Shown piece after piece: positions 44,241 through 54,184 of a stretch of DNA of 64,000 nt. A program made the position numbers and the translations under genes. Source of the DNA: Streptomyces sp. WAC 01529 (lineage in GTDB: Bacteria; Actinomycetota; Actinomycetes; Streptomycetales; Streptomycetaceae). The stretch's first letter is position 1. The number at the start of each line of letters is the position of its first letter. The stretch covers positions 2,119,001 through 2,183,000 of the forward strand of contig NZ_CP029617.1 in assembly GCF_003945545.1 (NCBI RefSeq). Direction: 5' to 3'. Under the pieces are notes generated by a model. The model made no database searches. It saw nothing but the letters and a program-made list of their open reading frames with translations, and was not told the origin of the DNA.

Positions 44241-44390
44241 TCGGCCGGAGGTGTCCGGGGCGGGGCGGCCAGGCCGGCTTGGCGCCGGGCGAGCGGGCGA
44301 GACGCGTCCCGCGCGAAGCGGAGGCGCCCCCGCCCGAGAGGGCCAGGACAGCCGGGGCGAGCCCGTTCAATAGCACTGCATGATGGACGT

Positions 44391-45410
44391 ATGCGCGCCG
44401 CCCGCCTCATCAAAATGGTCCTCCTGCTCCAGTCCCGCCCCTCCATGACCGCCGCGGAACTCGCCACCGAGCTGGAGGTGTCCGAGCGGACCATCACGAG
44501 GGACGCGCAGGCCCTGTCGGAGGCGGGCGTCCCCGTCTACGCCGACCGGGGCCGAACCGGCGGCTACCGCCTCATCGGCGGCTACCGCACCCGCCTGACG
44601 GGCCTGGGCCGCAGCGAGGCAGAGGCCCTGTTCCTGTCCGGAGTGCCGGGCGCCCTGCGCGAGATGGGCCTGGAGGACGCCGCGTCGGCCGCCCGCCTGA
44701 AGGTGTCCGCGGCGCTCATGCCCTCCCTCCAGGACGCCTCACAGAACGCCTCGCAACGGTTCCACCTGGACGCGCCCGGCTGGTTCAAGGAGACGCCCGC
44801 CCCCGAGCTGCTGCCGGCCGTCGCGGACGCGGTGTGGGACGACCGCCGGGTCACCGCCCGCTACCGCCGCCAGGAGGCGGAGGTGGAGCGGGAGTTGGAG
44901 CCGTACGGGCTCGTGCTGAAGGCGGGCGTCTGGTACTTGTGCGCGAGGGTGCCCGACTCCGGGGCGTACCGGGTCTACCGCATCGACCGGTTCACCGCGG
45001 TGGCCCCGGGCGAGGAACGCTTCGTACGCGATGACGAGTTCGACCTGCCGGGCTTCTGGGAGGAGCGGGCGGCACAGTTCGCGCGGGCGATCCTGCGCGC
45101 GGAGGTCGTGGTGCGGCTCACCCCCGCGGGCGTGCGGCAACTGCCGTACGCCACCGACCGCGCGGTGGCCCGCGAGGCGATGGAGTCGGCGGGCGAGCCC
45201 GACGCGACGGGCCGGGTGACGGTCACCCTGCCCGTCGAGAACGAGGACGTGGCGTACACGCAGCTGATGTCTCTCGGCCCCGAAGCGGAGGTGCTGGCGC
45301 CCACCGCCCTGCGCGAACGGTTCACGGACGCGGCGCGCCGCCTGTCCGGCCTCTACCGAGACCACCAAGACCACCAAGACGGCCCGGACCGCCAGGACCG
45401 TCACCGGTAA
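44391..45410 (+). CDS. WYL-domain transcriptional regulator (YafY type)
   Basis: A 339-residue regulator. The N-terminal HTH_11-type helix-turn-helix (residues 1-60) has RPSMTAAELATELEVSERTI, and the WYL domain (about 140-310) has YGLVLKAGVWYLCAR and YRVYRIDRF. Family members bind DNA and sense a ligand through the WYL fold. The start ATG 44391 has no ribosome site. Its last 10 bp overlap the end of a convergent SDR gene. The tail is rich in Asp, His and Gln. The 62-bp array ends 150 bp upstream. Confidence 0.9.
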   Translation: MRAARLIKMVLLLQSRPSMTAAELATELEVSERTITRDAQALSEAGVPVYADRGRTGGYRLIGGYRTRLTGLGRSEAEALFLSGVPGALREMGLEDAASAARLKVSAALMPSLQDASQNASQRFHLDAPGWFKETPAPELLPAVADAVWDDRRVTARYRRQEAEVERELEPYGLVLKAGVWYLCARVPDSGAYRVYRIDRFTAVAPGEERFVRDDEFDLPGFWEERAAQFARAILRAEVVVRLTPAGVRQLPYATDRAVAREAMESAGEPDATGRVTVTLPVENEDVAYTQLMSLGPEAEVLAPTALRERFTDAARRLSGLYRDHQDHQDGPDRQDRHR

Positions 45411-46372
45411 CCGGTGACGTCCGCGACCTCGCTCTCCTGGTCTACCTCCATCAGGTACCGCCAGGCGTCGGGCGCCGAACCGTCCACGTCCGTGAAGCCG
45501 TACTCCTTGGCGAGTCCCCCGCTGGAGAGCGACTTGCCGTTGTGGCGCGCCACTTCGGGGTCCGCGGCCAGCGCGACGAGCGCGCGCCCCACGAAGGCGG
45601 GGGTCTCGGAGATCGCGAAGTGCGGGTTCTGCTCGCAGCCCGCGAGCCAGTCGTCCTCGGTCACCTTGAAGTAGGTGTCGAGCATGGCCTCGGAGCGCAG
45701 CCAGCCGGGGGTGAGGCAGAGCGCCGTACAGCCGTACTCCTCGACCTCCTCGGCGAGGCCCCGGGCCATGCGCAGCGGGGCCGCCTTGGCGAGGTCGTAG
45801 TAGAAGGGCTTGCGGTAGTGGGGGCCGTTGTACTCGGCCGTGCCGTCGGTGACCTCGACGACCAGGCCGCCGGGGTTCTTGATGAGGAGCGGCAGCGCGT
45901 ACCGGCTGGTGACGATGTGGGTCTCGATGCCGAGCCGCAGGATGCGCAGGCCCTTGTCGAGGTCGTGCTCCCACATCTTCTTGTCCCACTGGACGTGGAG
46001 GTCGCCGCCCCAGATGTCGTTGACGAGGATGTCGAGGCGGCCCTGCTCGCGGTCGATCCGTGCGACGAGTGCCTCGACCTGGTCGGGCTCCAGGTGGTCG
46101 GTGGGTACGGCGACGCCCTTGCCGCCGGCCGCGTCGACGAGTTCGGCGGTCTCCTCGATGGTCTCGGTGGCCCTGCCGACCTCGCTGGTGTGCTCGCGGG
46201 TGGTCCGTCCCGTCACGTATACGGTGGCCCCGGCCCGGCCCAGCTCCACGGCCATGGCCCGGCCCGCGCCCCGGGTGGCGCCCGCGACGAGGGCGATCTT
46301 CCGCTTGAGGGGCTGTGCCGACTCGTCGAAGGGCTGTACGGAGGTGTTCGCGCGCTCTGTGTTGGTGGTCAT
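45401..46372 (-). CDS. Short-chain dehydrogenase/reductase
   Basis: A 323-residue NAD(P)-dependent oxidoreductase. The nucleotide-binding VAGATRGAGRAMAVELGRAGA starts near residue 29, LDILVNDIWGG is the NNAG-region equivalent, and YYDLAKAAPLRM has the Y-x3-K catalytic pair. The substrate is unknown. ATG 46372 is chosen over an upstream start that would add an unrelated arginine-rich stretch. It is convergent with the WYL regulator gene, overlapping it by 10 bp. Confidence 0.9.
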   Translation of the reverse strand: MTTNTERANTSVQPFDESAQPLKRKIALVAGATRGAGRAMAVELGRAGATVYVTGRTTREHTSEVGRATETIEETAELVDAAGGKGVAVPTDHLEPDQVEALVARIDREQGRLDILVNDIWGGDLHVQWDKKMWEHDLDKGLRILRLGIETHIVTSRYALPLLIKNPGGLVVEVTDGTAEYNGPHYRKPFYYDLAKAAPLRMARGLAEEVEEYGCTALCLTPGWLRSEAMLDTYFKVTEDDWLAGCEQNPHFAISETPAFVGRALVALAADPEVARHNGKSLSSGGLAKEYGFTDVDGSAPDAWRYLMEVDQESEVADVTGYR

Positions 46373-46512
46373 GCTCTGGAGGCTTCCACCAAAAGGCGAC
46401 AACCCCTGTCGGTCTTGTCGGTTCGTGTAGGCGTGTGCGACATAACGAGACAGCCGCATTCCGGCGTACTCCGCGTGCGCCCCCACTCCCCAGGACCGAT
46501 GCTGGACCCGTG

Positions 46513-47034
46513 ATGGACGAGACGGAGTTCTGGGAGATCGTGGACAGTACTCGCGAGGCCGCCGGCGGCGACCCCGAGGACCACGCCGAGCTGCTCGTCG
46601 AGCGACTGCTGCAGTCCGACCCGGACGCCGTCCTCGACTTCGCCCGCCATTTCGAGGCCCGCTACAACCGCGCCTACCGCTGGGACCTGTGGGGCGCGGC
46701 CTGGGTGCTGCTCGGCGGCGCGAGCGATGACGCCTTCGACTACTTCCGGTGCTGGCTGATCGGCCAGGGCCGGGAGATCTTCGAGGGCGCGGTGCACGAC
46801 CCCGACGCGCTCGCCGACCTCCTCGACGACTTCGACGAGGAACTCGACGGCGACGGCGAGGAGCTGGGTTACGCCGCCGACGAGGCGTACGAACAGCTCA
46901 CCGGCCTCGTCGCACCCGATCTCGGCATCCTGCCCGCCCCGCCGGAGCCGGAGGGCACACCGGTGGACTTCGAGGACGACGCGGTGATGGCGCAGCGCTA
47001 TCCGAAGCTGTGGAGCCGCTTCATGGCGGACTGA
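46513..47034 (+). CDS. DUF4240 domain protein
   Basis: A 173-residue acidic cytosolic protein of unknown function. The opening MDETEFWEIVDSTREAAGGDPEDHAELL and FDYFRCWLIGQGREIFEGAVHDPDAL match DUF4240, a family scattered through Streptomyces and other bacteria. Acidic residues cluster at about 100-125. ATG 46513 directly follows an in-frame GTG. It is convergent with the phosphatase gene downstream. Confidence 0.88.
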   Translation: MDETEFWEIVDSTREAAGGDPEDHAELLVERLLQSDPDAVLDFARHFEARYNRAYRWDLWGAAWVLLGGASDDAFDYFRCWLIGQGREIFEGAVHDPDALADLLDDFDEELDGDGEELGYAADEAYEQLTGLVAPDLGILPAPPEPEGTPVDFEDDAVMAQRYPKLWSRFMAD

Positions 47035-47077
47035 GGCCATCCCTCCCAGGCTCCGAACCGGTCCCGAGCAGGTCTGC

Positions 47078-48232
47078 CTACTCCGCCCCCGAGGGACCCC
47101 GCCCCTCCTGCTCCGCCTCACACGGTCCCGGCGCGAACACCATCATCGTCACGTCGTCCCGCACCGTCCCCGCATGGCGCACGACGTCGGCCCAGACCCG
47201 TTCCGTCAGGCCCGCCGGGTCGTCCAGGATGTCCGGGTCGGCCTTGACCATCTCGGTGAGCCGCTCGGCCAGGGGGTAGAACGTGCCGGACGCGTCCCGC
47301 GCCTCGCTCACCCCGTCGGTGAGGCCGAGCAGCCGGTCCCCGGCGAGCAGCGGCACCGTCAGCTGTTCCGGCCGGGCCAGGCCCGCGATGCCGAGGCCCA
47401 GCGGGGGGCCCGACGCCACCTCCAGCTCGGTGATCTCGGGGCCGCGCAGCAGCAGCGGCGGCGGGTGGCCGCAGGAGACGACGCGTACGACGCAGCAGTC
47501 GTCCGGGAACTCCAGGAGCACCGCCGTGGCGAACAGCTCCGCGTGCTCGTCGCCCTTGGAGTCCACGACGAGCCTGCGGTCGAGCCGGGCCGCGACGCCC
47601 TCCAGGTCGGGCTGGTCGATGACCGCCTCGCGGAAGGCGCCGAGCAGCGCCGCGACCGTGCCGACGGCCGCGAGCCCGTGCCCCTGCACATCGCCGATCA
47701 GGGCGCGCACGACACCCGGGCCCCTGCGTACGTCGAAGAAGTCGCCGCCGACCAGCGACTCGTGCTGCGCCGCCTGGTAGAGGCCCGCGCACCGCACTCG
47801 GCCGACCCGTTCCGGCAGCGGCGGCAGGACCGCGAACTGGGCCGCCTCGGCGACCGTGCGGACCGTGACCAGCTGCGCCTCGCGCCTGCTGCGCACCCAT
47901 GCGAAGACGACGCTGAGCAGCGCGATGAAGGTGATCGTCAGCTCGTCGCTGCTGCCGGAGTGGCCGAGGCCGAAGCCCGGCAGCGAGAGCAGCGCGACCA
48001 CGAGACCGCCGAGCAGGGCGGTGGCGGCGGGCCCGTACGAGAGCGCGGCCAGCGGCGGGACGGCCGCGACCAGGAAGCTCAGGTCCACCGTCTTGGGGGT
48101 GATCAGCTGGATGAAGATGATCGCGAGGAGCAGCAGCGGCGGGGGCCAGCGCACCCATGGCGGGGGCGGTGTGCCACGCAGCAACCAGTCGCGCTCTTCC
48201 GCGTCGCGCCGTCTGGCCGCAGCCCTGATCAT
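47078..48232 (-). CDS. Membrane-anchored PP2C/SpoIIE-type serine phosphatase
   Basis: A 384-residue protein. Three or four helices lie at residues 28-115, then a short coiled coil and the SpoIIE phosphatase domain, with metal-binding aspartates in LVGGDFFDVRR, ALIGDVQGHGLAA and LLGLTDGVSEARD and the C-terminal RDDVTMMVFA. Such proteins dephosphorylate anti-sigma-factor antagonists in partner-switching pathways. No anti-sigma or antagonist gene is next to it. ATG 48232 is taken as start. Confidence 0.92.
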   Translation of the reverse strand: MIRAAARRRDAEERDWLLRGTPPPPWVRWPPPLLLLAIIFIQLITPKTVDLSFLVAAVPPLAALSYGPAATALLGGLVVALLSLPGFGLGHSGSSDELTITFIALLSVVFAWVRSRREAQLVTVRTVAEAAQFAVLPPLPERVGRVRCAGLYQAAQHESLVGGDFFDVRRGPGVVRALIGDVQGHGLAAVGTVAALLGAFREAVIDQPDLEGVAARLDRRLVVDSKGDEHAELFATAVLLEFPDDCCVVRVVSCGHPPPLLLRGPEITELEVASGPPLGLGIAGLARPEQLTVPLLAGDRLLGLTDGVSEARDASGTFYPLAERLTEMVKADPDILDDPAGLTERVWADVVRHAGTVRDDVTMMVFAPGPCEAEQEGRGPSGAE

Positions 48233-48369
48233 CTCTTCACGCTCCTACGCGCGCGGGGACACCGCACGCCGGGCCGGTCCGTCGGGTGGGGGGCCTTGCG
48301 AACCGTGCGGGCCCCCGGGGGTGTCTGAGGGGGTGTCTGAGGGAGGCAGGCAGGTGAGGGAGGCGGGTG

Positions 48370-48858
48370 TCAGAGGAGGCGGCCCATGAGGACGTCGTCG
48401 ACGTACTCGCCGTCCAGCAGGAACTCGCCGGGCAGTACGCCCTCGATCACGAAGCCCTCCGCCTCGTAGAGCTTGCGGGCCGGTGTGTTGTGCGCGAGGA
48501 CCCGCAGGGTGATGCGGACCGCGCCCTGGCGGCGGGCCTCGTCCATGGCCGCCCTCATCAGCCGCCTGCCCACTCCCTGGCCGCGCGCCTCATCGGCGAC
48601 GACGAAGCCCTGGATCTGGCGTACGTGCGCGTTGACGAGGAGCGGGGTGGGGTAGCCGAGTTTCACATAGCCGACGATCCGCCCGGCCGACTCGGCGACG
48701 AGGTGGTCGCGGGGGCCGAAGCGGTCGTTGAAGAAGGGCTCGTAGGGGGGCTCGGGGCGGGGCTGGACCGCGTGCAGCGTGGACCACGTGGCGCGGTCGA
48801 GACGGGCGAGGGCGTCGTCGTCCTCGGGCAGCGCGGTGCGTATGTGCAGGTCCGTCAT
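48370..48858 (-). CDS. GNAT-family N-acetyltransferase
   Basis: A 162-residue acetyltransferase. Acetyl-CoA-binding motif A reads IQGFVVADEARGQGVGRRLMRAAMD, and the C-terminal part has LYEAEGFVIEG. The substrate is unknown. TACAGT ends 6 nt before ATG 48858, without a ribosome site, so the mRNA is probably leaderless. It is divergent from the epimerase gene, with about 100 bp between. Confidence 0.9.
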   Translation of the reverse strand: MTDLHIRTALPEDDDALARLDRATWSTLHAVQPRPEPPYEPFFNDRFGPRDHLVAESAGRIVGYVKLGYPTPLLVNAHVRQIQGFVVADEARGQGVGRRLMRAAMDEARRQGAVRITLRVLAHNTPARKLYEAEGFVIEGVLPGEFLLDGEYVDDVLMGRLL

Positions 48859-48962
48859 GGCGCCACTGTACGGCGGGCGCCTCACACCCCCGTGGCATTT
48901 CCGCCGGGCGCCTCCTCGCGGCGCGGCGGTGCCCGCGCGGTGTTCGGGGGCAGGATGGGTCC

Positions 48963-49889
48963 ATGGAACCCACGCAGCCGAAGCGTTCCCCGCAGCCGTC
49001 CCGGGTGGCCGTCGCCGGCGCCTCCGGGCTCATCGGGACGGCGCTCACGCGCTCCCTCACCGAGGACGGCCACGACGTCGTCCGGCTCGTGCGCAGGGCG
49101 CCCAGCGGTCCGGGGGAAGTGCGCTGGGACCCCAAGAGGGGATATGTCGACACGGCCGGGCTCGTGGGCTGCTCCGCGATCGTCAATCTCGCCGGGGCGG
49201 GCATCGGCGACCGCCGCTGGACGGACGCCTACAAGCGGGAGCTGCGCGACAGCCGCGTCCTCGGCACCACCGCGCTGGCCGCCGCGGCCGCCTCGCTCGA
49301 CGAACCGCCGCGTGTCTTCCTGAACGCCGGCGCGATCGGCTACTACGGAGACACCGGACAGCGGGCGGTGGACGAGAGCGCGCCCCCGGGCGAGGGTTTC
49401 CTGCCGTCCGTGTGCGTGGAGTGGGAGGCGGCAACGGCCGCCGCCGAGGAGGCGGGCATCCGCACGGTCATCGCCCGCAACGGCCTCGTGGTGGGCAGCC
49501 GGGGCGGCGCCTGGGGGCGTCTGTTCCCGCTCTTCAAGGCGGGGCTCGGCGGCCGCCTCGGCAACGGCAGGCAGTACTGGAGCTACATCTCCCTGCACGA
49601 CACGGTGGCCGCGCTGCGCCATCTCCTCGACACGGAGACGCTGTCGGGCCCGTTCAACCTCACCGCGCCCGACCCGCTCACCAACGGCGAGGTGACGGCC
49701 GCGATGGGACGGGTCCTGAAGCGGCCCACACTCCTGGCCGTCCCCGCGCCCGCGCTGCGGGTGGTGCTCGGCGAGATGGCGGGCGACGTCCTCGGCAGCC
49801 AGCGGGTGCTGCCGAGGCGCCTCCTGGAGTCCGGCTTCACCTTCACGTTCCCCGGGATCGAGGAGACGATCAGGGCAGCACTGAGGTAA
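48963..49889 (+). CDS. TIGR01777-family NAD(P)-binding epimerase-like protein
   Basis: A 308-residue Rossmann-fold protein of the SDR39U1/TIGR01777 family. VAVAGASGLIGTALTRSL binds the nucleotide, IVNLAGAGIGDRRW and SAIGYYG-like NAGAIGYYGDTG are family hallmarks, and the C-terminal DUF1731 part has GEMAGDVLGSQRVLPRRLLESGF. The substrate is unknown. CAGGAT lies 6 nt before ATG 48963, a leaderless-type arrangement. Confidence 0.92.
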   Translation: MEPTQPKRSPQPSRVAVAGASGLIGTALTRSLTEDGHDVVRLVRRAPSGPGEVRWDPKRGYVDTAGLVGCSAIVNLAGAGIGDRRWTDAYKRELRDSRVLGTTALAAAAASLDEPPRVFLNAGAIGYYGDTGQRAVDESAPPGEGFLPSVCVEWEAATAAAEEAGIRTVIARNGLVVGSRGGAWGRLFPLFKAGLGGRLGNGRQYWSYISLHDTVAALRHLLDTETLSGPFNLTAPDPLTNGEVTAAMGRVLKRPTLLAVPAPALRVVLGEMAGDVLGSQRVLPRRLLESGFTFTFPGIEETIRAALR

Positions 49890-50067
49890 GAGCCGAGGTA
49901 ACCGCTGATCGAATCTGTTCGCGTGCGACCGCTGTGCGACCGTGCCCGGTCCATGCGCGACTGCCTTTGACCGGAACCCCTCCTACCCTCGGCCGAAGTC
50001 GGGGATTCCGGAGCCCCGTCGGGGGCATCAGCCCCCCACCAGCCCGCACGACCTCTGGGAGGGGCAC

Positions 50068-51432
50068 GTGCTAGAGCCTGCGCACCATGCGGATGTCGTC
50101 ATCGTGGGGGCCGGGGCCGCGGGGCTCTCGGCCGCGCACCGGCTGACCAGCGCCGGTGTAACGACCGTTGTCCTGGAGGCCGCCCCTTACGCCGGCGGCC
50201 GGATGTCGACCGAGAAGGTCGACGGCTTCCGGCTCGACAGGATCGGCCAGCTGCTCACCACCTCATATCCGGAACTGCGCCGCACGCCGGGCCTCGACTC
50301 GCTCGTCCTGCGCCCCTTCGCGCCCGGCCTGCTGGTGCACAGCGACGGCCGCCACCATCGCGCGGCGGAGCCCGCGCTCGGCCGGAACGCAAGGAGCGCA
50401 AGGGGCGCACTCTCCGCAGCGCGCGCCCTCGCGAGCGCCCCTCGTGTGCCGCGGGCCGCGAAGGCCGCCCCCGGCCCGGCCTCCCGCCCCGCGCCCCTCG
50501 GCGGCCCGCTCGACCAGGCGAGGCTCGGCGCCGCGCTCGCCCGCCTCGCGGCGACACCGGTGAAGCGACTCCTTGCCCGCCCCGAACTGCCCGCCGCACG
50601 CGCCCTCTCCGCGCGCGGACTGCCCGCCCGCACCATCGACGGCTTTCTGCGCCCCCTGCTCTCCGCACTGCTCTGCGACCCCGGCCTGACCACCTCCAGC
50701 CGGTGCGCCGACCTCGCCCTGCACGCCTTCGCGCGCGGCCGGCTCTGCGTACCGGAGGGCGGGGCCGAGGTCCTGCCCGAACTGCTCGCCGCCGCGCTGC
50801 CGCCGGGCACGGTCCGCACAGGCGTCCGTGTCACGGCGGTCTCCACGACCTCCGTCACCACCGCCGAGCACGGCGAGATCGCCTGCCGCGCCGTGCTGCT
50901 CGCCACCGACGCCCGCGCCGCCGCCGAACTCCTCCCCGGGCTGCGCGTGCCGCCCTTCCACGAGCTGACGGTGGTCCACCACACCGCCCCCGAGCCGCCG
51001 CTGGAGGGCCCCGCGCTGCTCCTGGACGCCGACCGCGCGGGCCCGGTCGCCCATACGACCGTCATGAGCCGGGTCGACCCCTCGCGCGCGCCCGCCGACC
51101 GCGTCCTCGTCTCCTCGACCGTGCTGGGCCCGCCGCCGGACGAGCGGACCGTCCGCGCGCACCTCGCCACGCTGTACGGCACCCCGACCGACCGCTGGGA
51201 ACTCCTCGCCGTCCACCACACCCGCGAGGCCGTGCCCGCGATGCCGCCGCCGCACGACCCGCGCCGCCCGGTCCGCCTGCTCTCGGGCCTCTACGTCTGC
51301 GGGGACCACCGGGACACCAGCACCGTGCAGGGCGCGCTGCACTCGGGGCGGCGGGCGGCGCGCGCCGTGCTCACGGACCTCGGCGTCGCCGCCCCCGGTC
51401 GCGCCGAGGAGTCACTGCCGACCGCGGCCTGA
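50068..51432 (+). CDS. FAD-dependent oxidoreductase (amine oxidase/phytoene desaturase type)
   Basis: A 454-residue flavoprotein. The FAD-binding VVIVGAGAAGLSAAHRL is near residue 9, followed by YAGGRMSTEKVDGFRLDRIGQ, and a C-terminal GLYVCGDHRDTSTVQGALHSG motif closes the FAD site. The middle is Ala/Pro/Arg-rich and variable (about residues 105-160). The substrate is unknown; carotenoid-like or amine oxidation is possible. GTG 50068 follows GGGAGGGG. It is not in an obvious operon. Confidence 0.88.
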   Translation: MLEPAHHADVVIVGAGAAGLSAAHRLTSAGVTTVVLEAAPYAGGRMSTEKVDGFRLDRIGQLLTTSYPELRRTPGLDSLVLRPFAPGLLVHSDGRHHRAAEPALGRNARSARGALSAARALASAPRVPRAAKAAPGPASRPAPLGGPLDQARLGAALARLAATPVKRLLARPELPAARALSARGLPARTIDGFLRPLLSALLCDPGLTTSSRCADLALHAFARGRLCVPEGGAEVLPELLAAALPPGTVRTGVRVTAVSTTSVTTAEHGEIACRAVLLATDARAAAELLPGLRVPPFHELTVVHHTAPEPPLEGPALLLDADRAGPVAHTTVMSRVDPSRAPADRVLVSSTVLGPPPDERTVRAHLATLYGTPTDRWELLAVHHTREAVPAMPPPHDPRRPVRLLSGLYVCGDHRDTSTVQGALHSGRRAARAVLTDLGVAAPGRAEESLPTAA

Positions 51433-51549
51433 CCCACCGGCTCACCCCGCCGGGACAGCGCCACCCGCGCCGACCTTCCTGGCCGGCTCCCCCGGAAGCC
51501 CCCGCGCCCCCCACGCGGGGGCTTCTCCCCTGCCCCACGCCCTGGCCGC

Positions 51550-52995
51550 TCACCCCAGCGCCGCGACCCTGTCGCGATACCCCCGCACCGGCGCCGCGTC
51601 CCGGTACGGCTCAAGGCGGCGCTCGAATTCACGGACGTACTCATGGGCCCGGGCCGAGCGCATCTCGCCCGCCGCCTGGGCCGCCTCGGCGCCCAGCTGG
51701 CAGGCCTGTTCCAGCTCGCCGAGGCCGAGCCGCGCCGTGGCGAGGACCACCCGGCAGAACAGGCGGCTGCGCGCGAAGCCGGGGGCGCGCAGCTGGAGGG
51801 AGCGCTCGGCGTGCTGGGCGGCGACGCGGTACTGCTGGAGGTCGCGGTAGCTGTGCCCGAACTCGTCGGCCAGCTGCGCCTCGTCGAAGAACCGCGCCCA
51901 GTACGGCACCTCGTCCCCCGGCCGCGCCGCTTCGAGGGCCCGTTCGGCCCGCTGGAGCGTGGTCGTACAGGCCCGCGCCTCACCGAGCACCCCGTGCCCG
52001 CGCGCCTCGGCGGCGTACAGCAGGGACTGCACGACGGGCGGCGCCGAGGAGCCGACGCCCTGCTGGGCCACCCGCGCGAGCTGGACGGCCTCGCGCCCGT
52101 GCCCGAGATAGACGGCCTGGCGGCTCATGGTGACCAGGACGTAGGAGCCGTACGCGCGGTCGCCCGCCGCCTGCGAGAGGCGCAGCGCCTGCACGTAGTA
52201 CCGCTGGGCGAGCCCGTGGGCCGCGATGTCGTACGACGTCCAGCCCGCGAGCCGGGTCAGATCGGCGGCGGCCGCGAAGAGCCGCCGCCCGGCCTGCTCG
52301 CCGTAGGTGCCGCGCAGCATCGGCTCGGCCTCGTGCTCCAGATAGCGGACGAGGGCCTGGCGGGCGTGCCCGCCCCCGTAGGCGTTGTCGAGCGCGCGGA
52401 ACAGCTCGCCCACCGAGCGCAGGGCGGCGATGTCGCCGTTGGTGACGCGCTGCCCGGGGCCCCGGTCGGACTCTCTGCGCTGGCGGGGCACGGCGGAGCG
52501 GCCCTGGGCGGGTACGCGCAGGTGCCCGGGGTCGACCTCGCCGCGCCCGACGCGCTCGTCGGGCCGGCCGATCAGCCAGTCCCTGCTGGGCACGACGAGC
52601 CCGGCCGGGGTGAACGCGATCTTCCGTAGCTCCGCGTGGCTGCCGGAGTCCTTGCGCCACAGGCCGCCGACGATGTCGACGGCTTCCTCGGGTGTGGCCG
52701 CGAACTCGAGCCCGGCGTACACCGGCGCGCACGCGTCGAGCCCGAGGTCCTGGGCGGACAGGCGCCGTCCCAGCCTTCTGGTGAAGACCTCGGCGATCAG
52801 CGCGGGTGTGGTGCCTCTGGGCTGCTGGCCACGCAGCCACCGGGTCACGGATGTCTTGTCGTAGCGCAAATCGAGACCGTGCTCGAGCCCGAGCTGGTCG
52901 ACGCGGCGCGCGAGGCCCGCATTGGAGAACCCGGCTTCCGAGATGAGCGCGGCTAGCTGGCGGTTGGGAGTGCGCTGCGGGGGTCGTTCCGTCAT
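51550..52995 (-). CDS. HTH and TPR-like transcriptional regulator
   Basis: A 481-residue regulator. The N-terminal region (residues 1-75) has a helix-turn-helix pattern, FSNAGLARRVDQLG and DKTSVTRWLRGQQPRG. Residues about 200-450 are repeated helices of TPR type (AAGDRAYGSYVLVTMSRQAV, ARSRLFCRVVLATARLGLGE). This is the layout of Streptomyces regulators related to NsdA; no target is known from sequence. It is divergent from lipB, with 218 bp between. Confidence 0.82.
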   Translation of the reverse strand: MTERPPQRTPNRQLAALISEAGFSNAGLARRVDQLGLEHGLDLRYDKTSVTRWLRGQQPRGTTPALIAEVFTRRLGRRLSAQDLGLDACAPVYAGLEFAATPEEAVDIVGGLWRKDSGSHAELRKIAFTPAGLVVPSRDWLIGRPDERVGRGEVDPGHLRVPAQGRSAVPRQRRESDRGPGQRVTNGDIAALRSVGELFRALDNAYGGGHARQALVRYLEHEAEPMLRGTYGEQAGRRLFAAAADLTRLAGWTSYDIAAHGLAQRYYVQALRLSQAAGDRAYGSYVLVTMSRQAVYLGHGREAVQLARVAQQGVGSSAPPVVQSLLYAAEARGHGVLGEARACTTTLQRAERALEAARPGDEVPYWARFFDEAQLADEFGHSYRDLQQYRVAAQHAERSLQLRAPGFARSRLFCRVVLATARLGLGELEQACQLGAEAAQAAGEMRSARAHEYVREFERRLEPYRDAAPVRGYRDRVAALG

Positions 52996-53213
52996 CGGCT
53001 GTGCGGTCTCCTGCCTTCCGGGCCTGCCTTTGAGCAGCCCTTATGGCCTCGTGAACGGCGCGAATGTAACGGCCATCACAGCCCCTGGATGCACCTTCAT
53101 CCGCTGTTCATCCGATCGTGTGAGGAACCCGGGCCGGGGTTGCCGGGCGAGGGGGCCCGTACAGTGGCAGGGGCGCGATATGTGCACGGTGAATGTTCAG
53201 GGAGGCACCTGCC

Positions 53214-54035
53214 GTGAGTGAGTTCCGGTTCGTCCGCATGGGCTTCGGTCCCGACGCCGTGGAGTACCAGGAGGCGTGGGACGAGCAGCGCCGGGTGCAC
53301 GCCGCCCGCTTCGCCGACGAGGTCCCGGACACCTGCCTGCTCGTCGAGCATCCGCCGGTGTACACCGCGGGCCGCAGGACCGCGGAGAGCGAGCGTCCGC
53401 TGGACGGCACGCCCGTCGTGGACGTGGACCGCGGCGGCAAGATCACCTGGCACGGGCCGGGCCAGCTGGTGGGCTATCCGATCCAGAAGCTGCCGCGGCC
53501 GGTGGACGTCGTAGCACATGTGCGGCGCCTGGAGGAGGCTCTTATCCGTACGTGTGCGGAGTTCGGCCTGGAGACCTCGCGCGTCGAGGGCCGCAGCGGC
53601 GTATGGGTCCTCGGCGACCCGGTGGAGGAGCGTCCGGCGCTCGGCGGCCTGTCCCTCGACTTCGACCCGCGCCTCCAGGACGACGAGTTCGACGCCCGGT
53701 TCAACGGCCCGGAGTACGCCCCGTCCAACGCGGGCCAGCGCCGTGAGGACCGCAAGATCGCCGCGATCGGCATCCGGGTCGCCAAGGGCGTGACGATGCA
53801 CGGCTTCGCGCTCAACGTGAACCCGGACAACACCTGGTTCGACCGGATCATCCCGTGCGGCATCCGGGACGCGGGCGTCACGTCCCTTGCGTACGAGCTG
53901 GGCCGCGAGGTCACCATCGCCGATGTGCTGCCCGTCGCGGAGCGGCACCTGCGGGACGTGCTGGAGAACGCGGAGCTGAAGCCGAGGATCGTGGAGCGGC
54001 AGACCGAGAAGCAGGCCGAGCCCGCGGGAGCCTGA
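53214..54035 (+). CDS. lipB: Lipoyl(octanoyl) transferase
   Basis: Moves octanoyl groups from acyl carrier protein to lipoyl-domain lysines, the first step of lipoate synthesis. The 273-residue protein has [13 protein letters not shown] near 45, [17 protein letters not shown] near 75 and, near 190, the [22 protein letters not shown] segment with the active-site lysine. The usual PCGI cysteine motif is also present (IIPCGIRD). GTG 53214 follows GGAGG with an 8-nt gap. lipA follows 149 bp later. Confidence 0.96.
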   Translation: MSEFRFVRMGFGPDAVEYQEAWDEQRRVHAARFADEVPDTCLLVEHPPVYTAGRRTAESERPLDGTPVVDVDRGGKITWHGPGQLVGYPIQKLPRPVDVVAHVRRLEEALIRTCAEFGLETSRVEGRSGVWVLGDPVEERPALGGLSLDFDPRLQDDEFDARFNGPEYAPSNAGQRREDRKIAAIGIRVAKGVTMHGFALNVNPDNTWFDRIIPCGIRDAGVTSLAYELGREVTIADVLPVAERHLRDVLENAELKPRIVERQTEKQAEPAGA

Positions 54036-54184
54036 GGGAATGCCCTGAGGGAGTGTTCTGAGGGAATGCTCTGCTCTGGCCAGAGGTTGGCCGGAAGTAA
54101 GTACCGCGAAATAACGGGCGTACCCTGGTGTGCGCCGAAGAATCGAAGCTACGCCAGCTATACGCCAGCTAACAGGGAGCCGAT

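Noticed and set aside
53159-53164. TACAGT as a -10 for lipB
   Set aside because: The nearest -35-like sequence (TTGCCG) is only about 14 bp away. The promoter is not certain enough to list.
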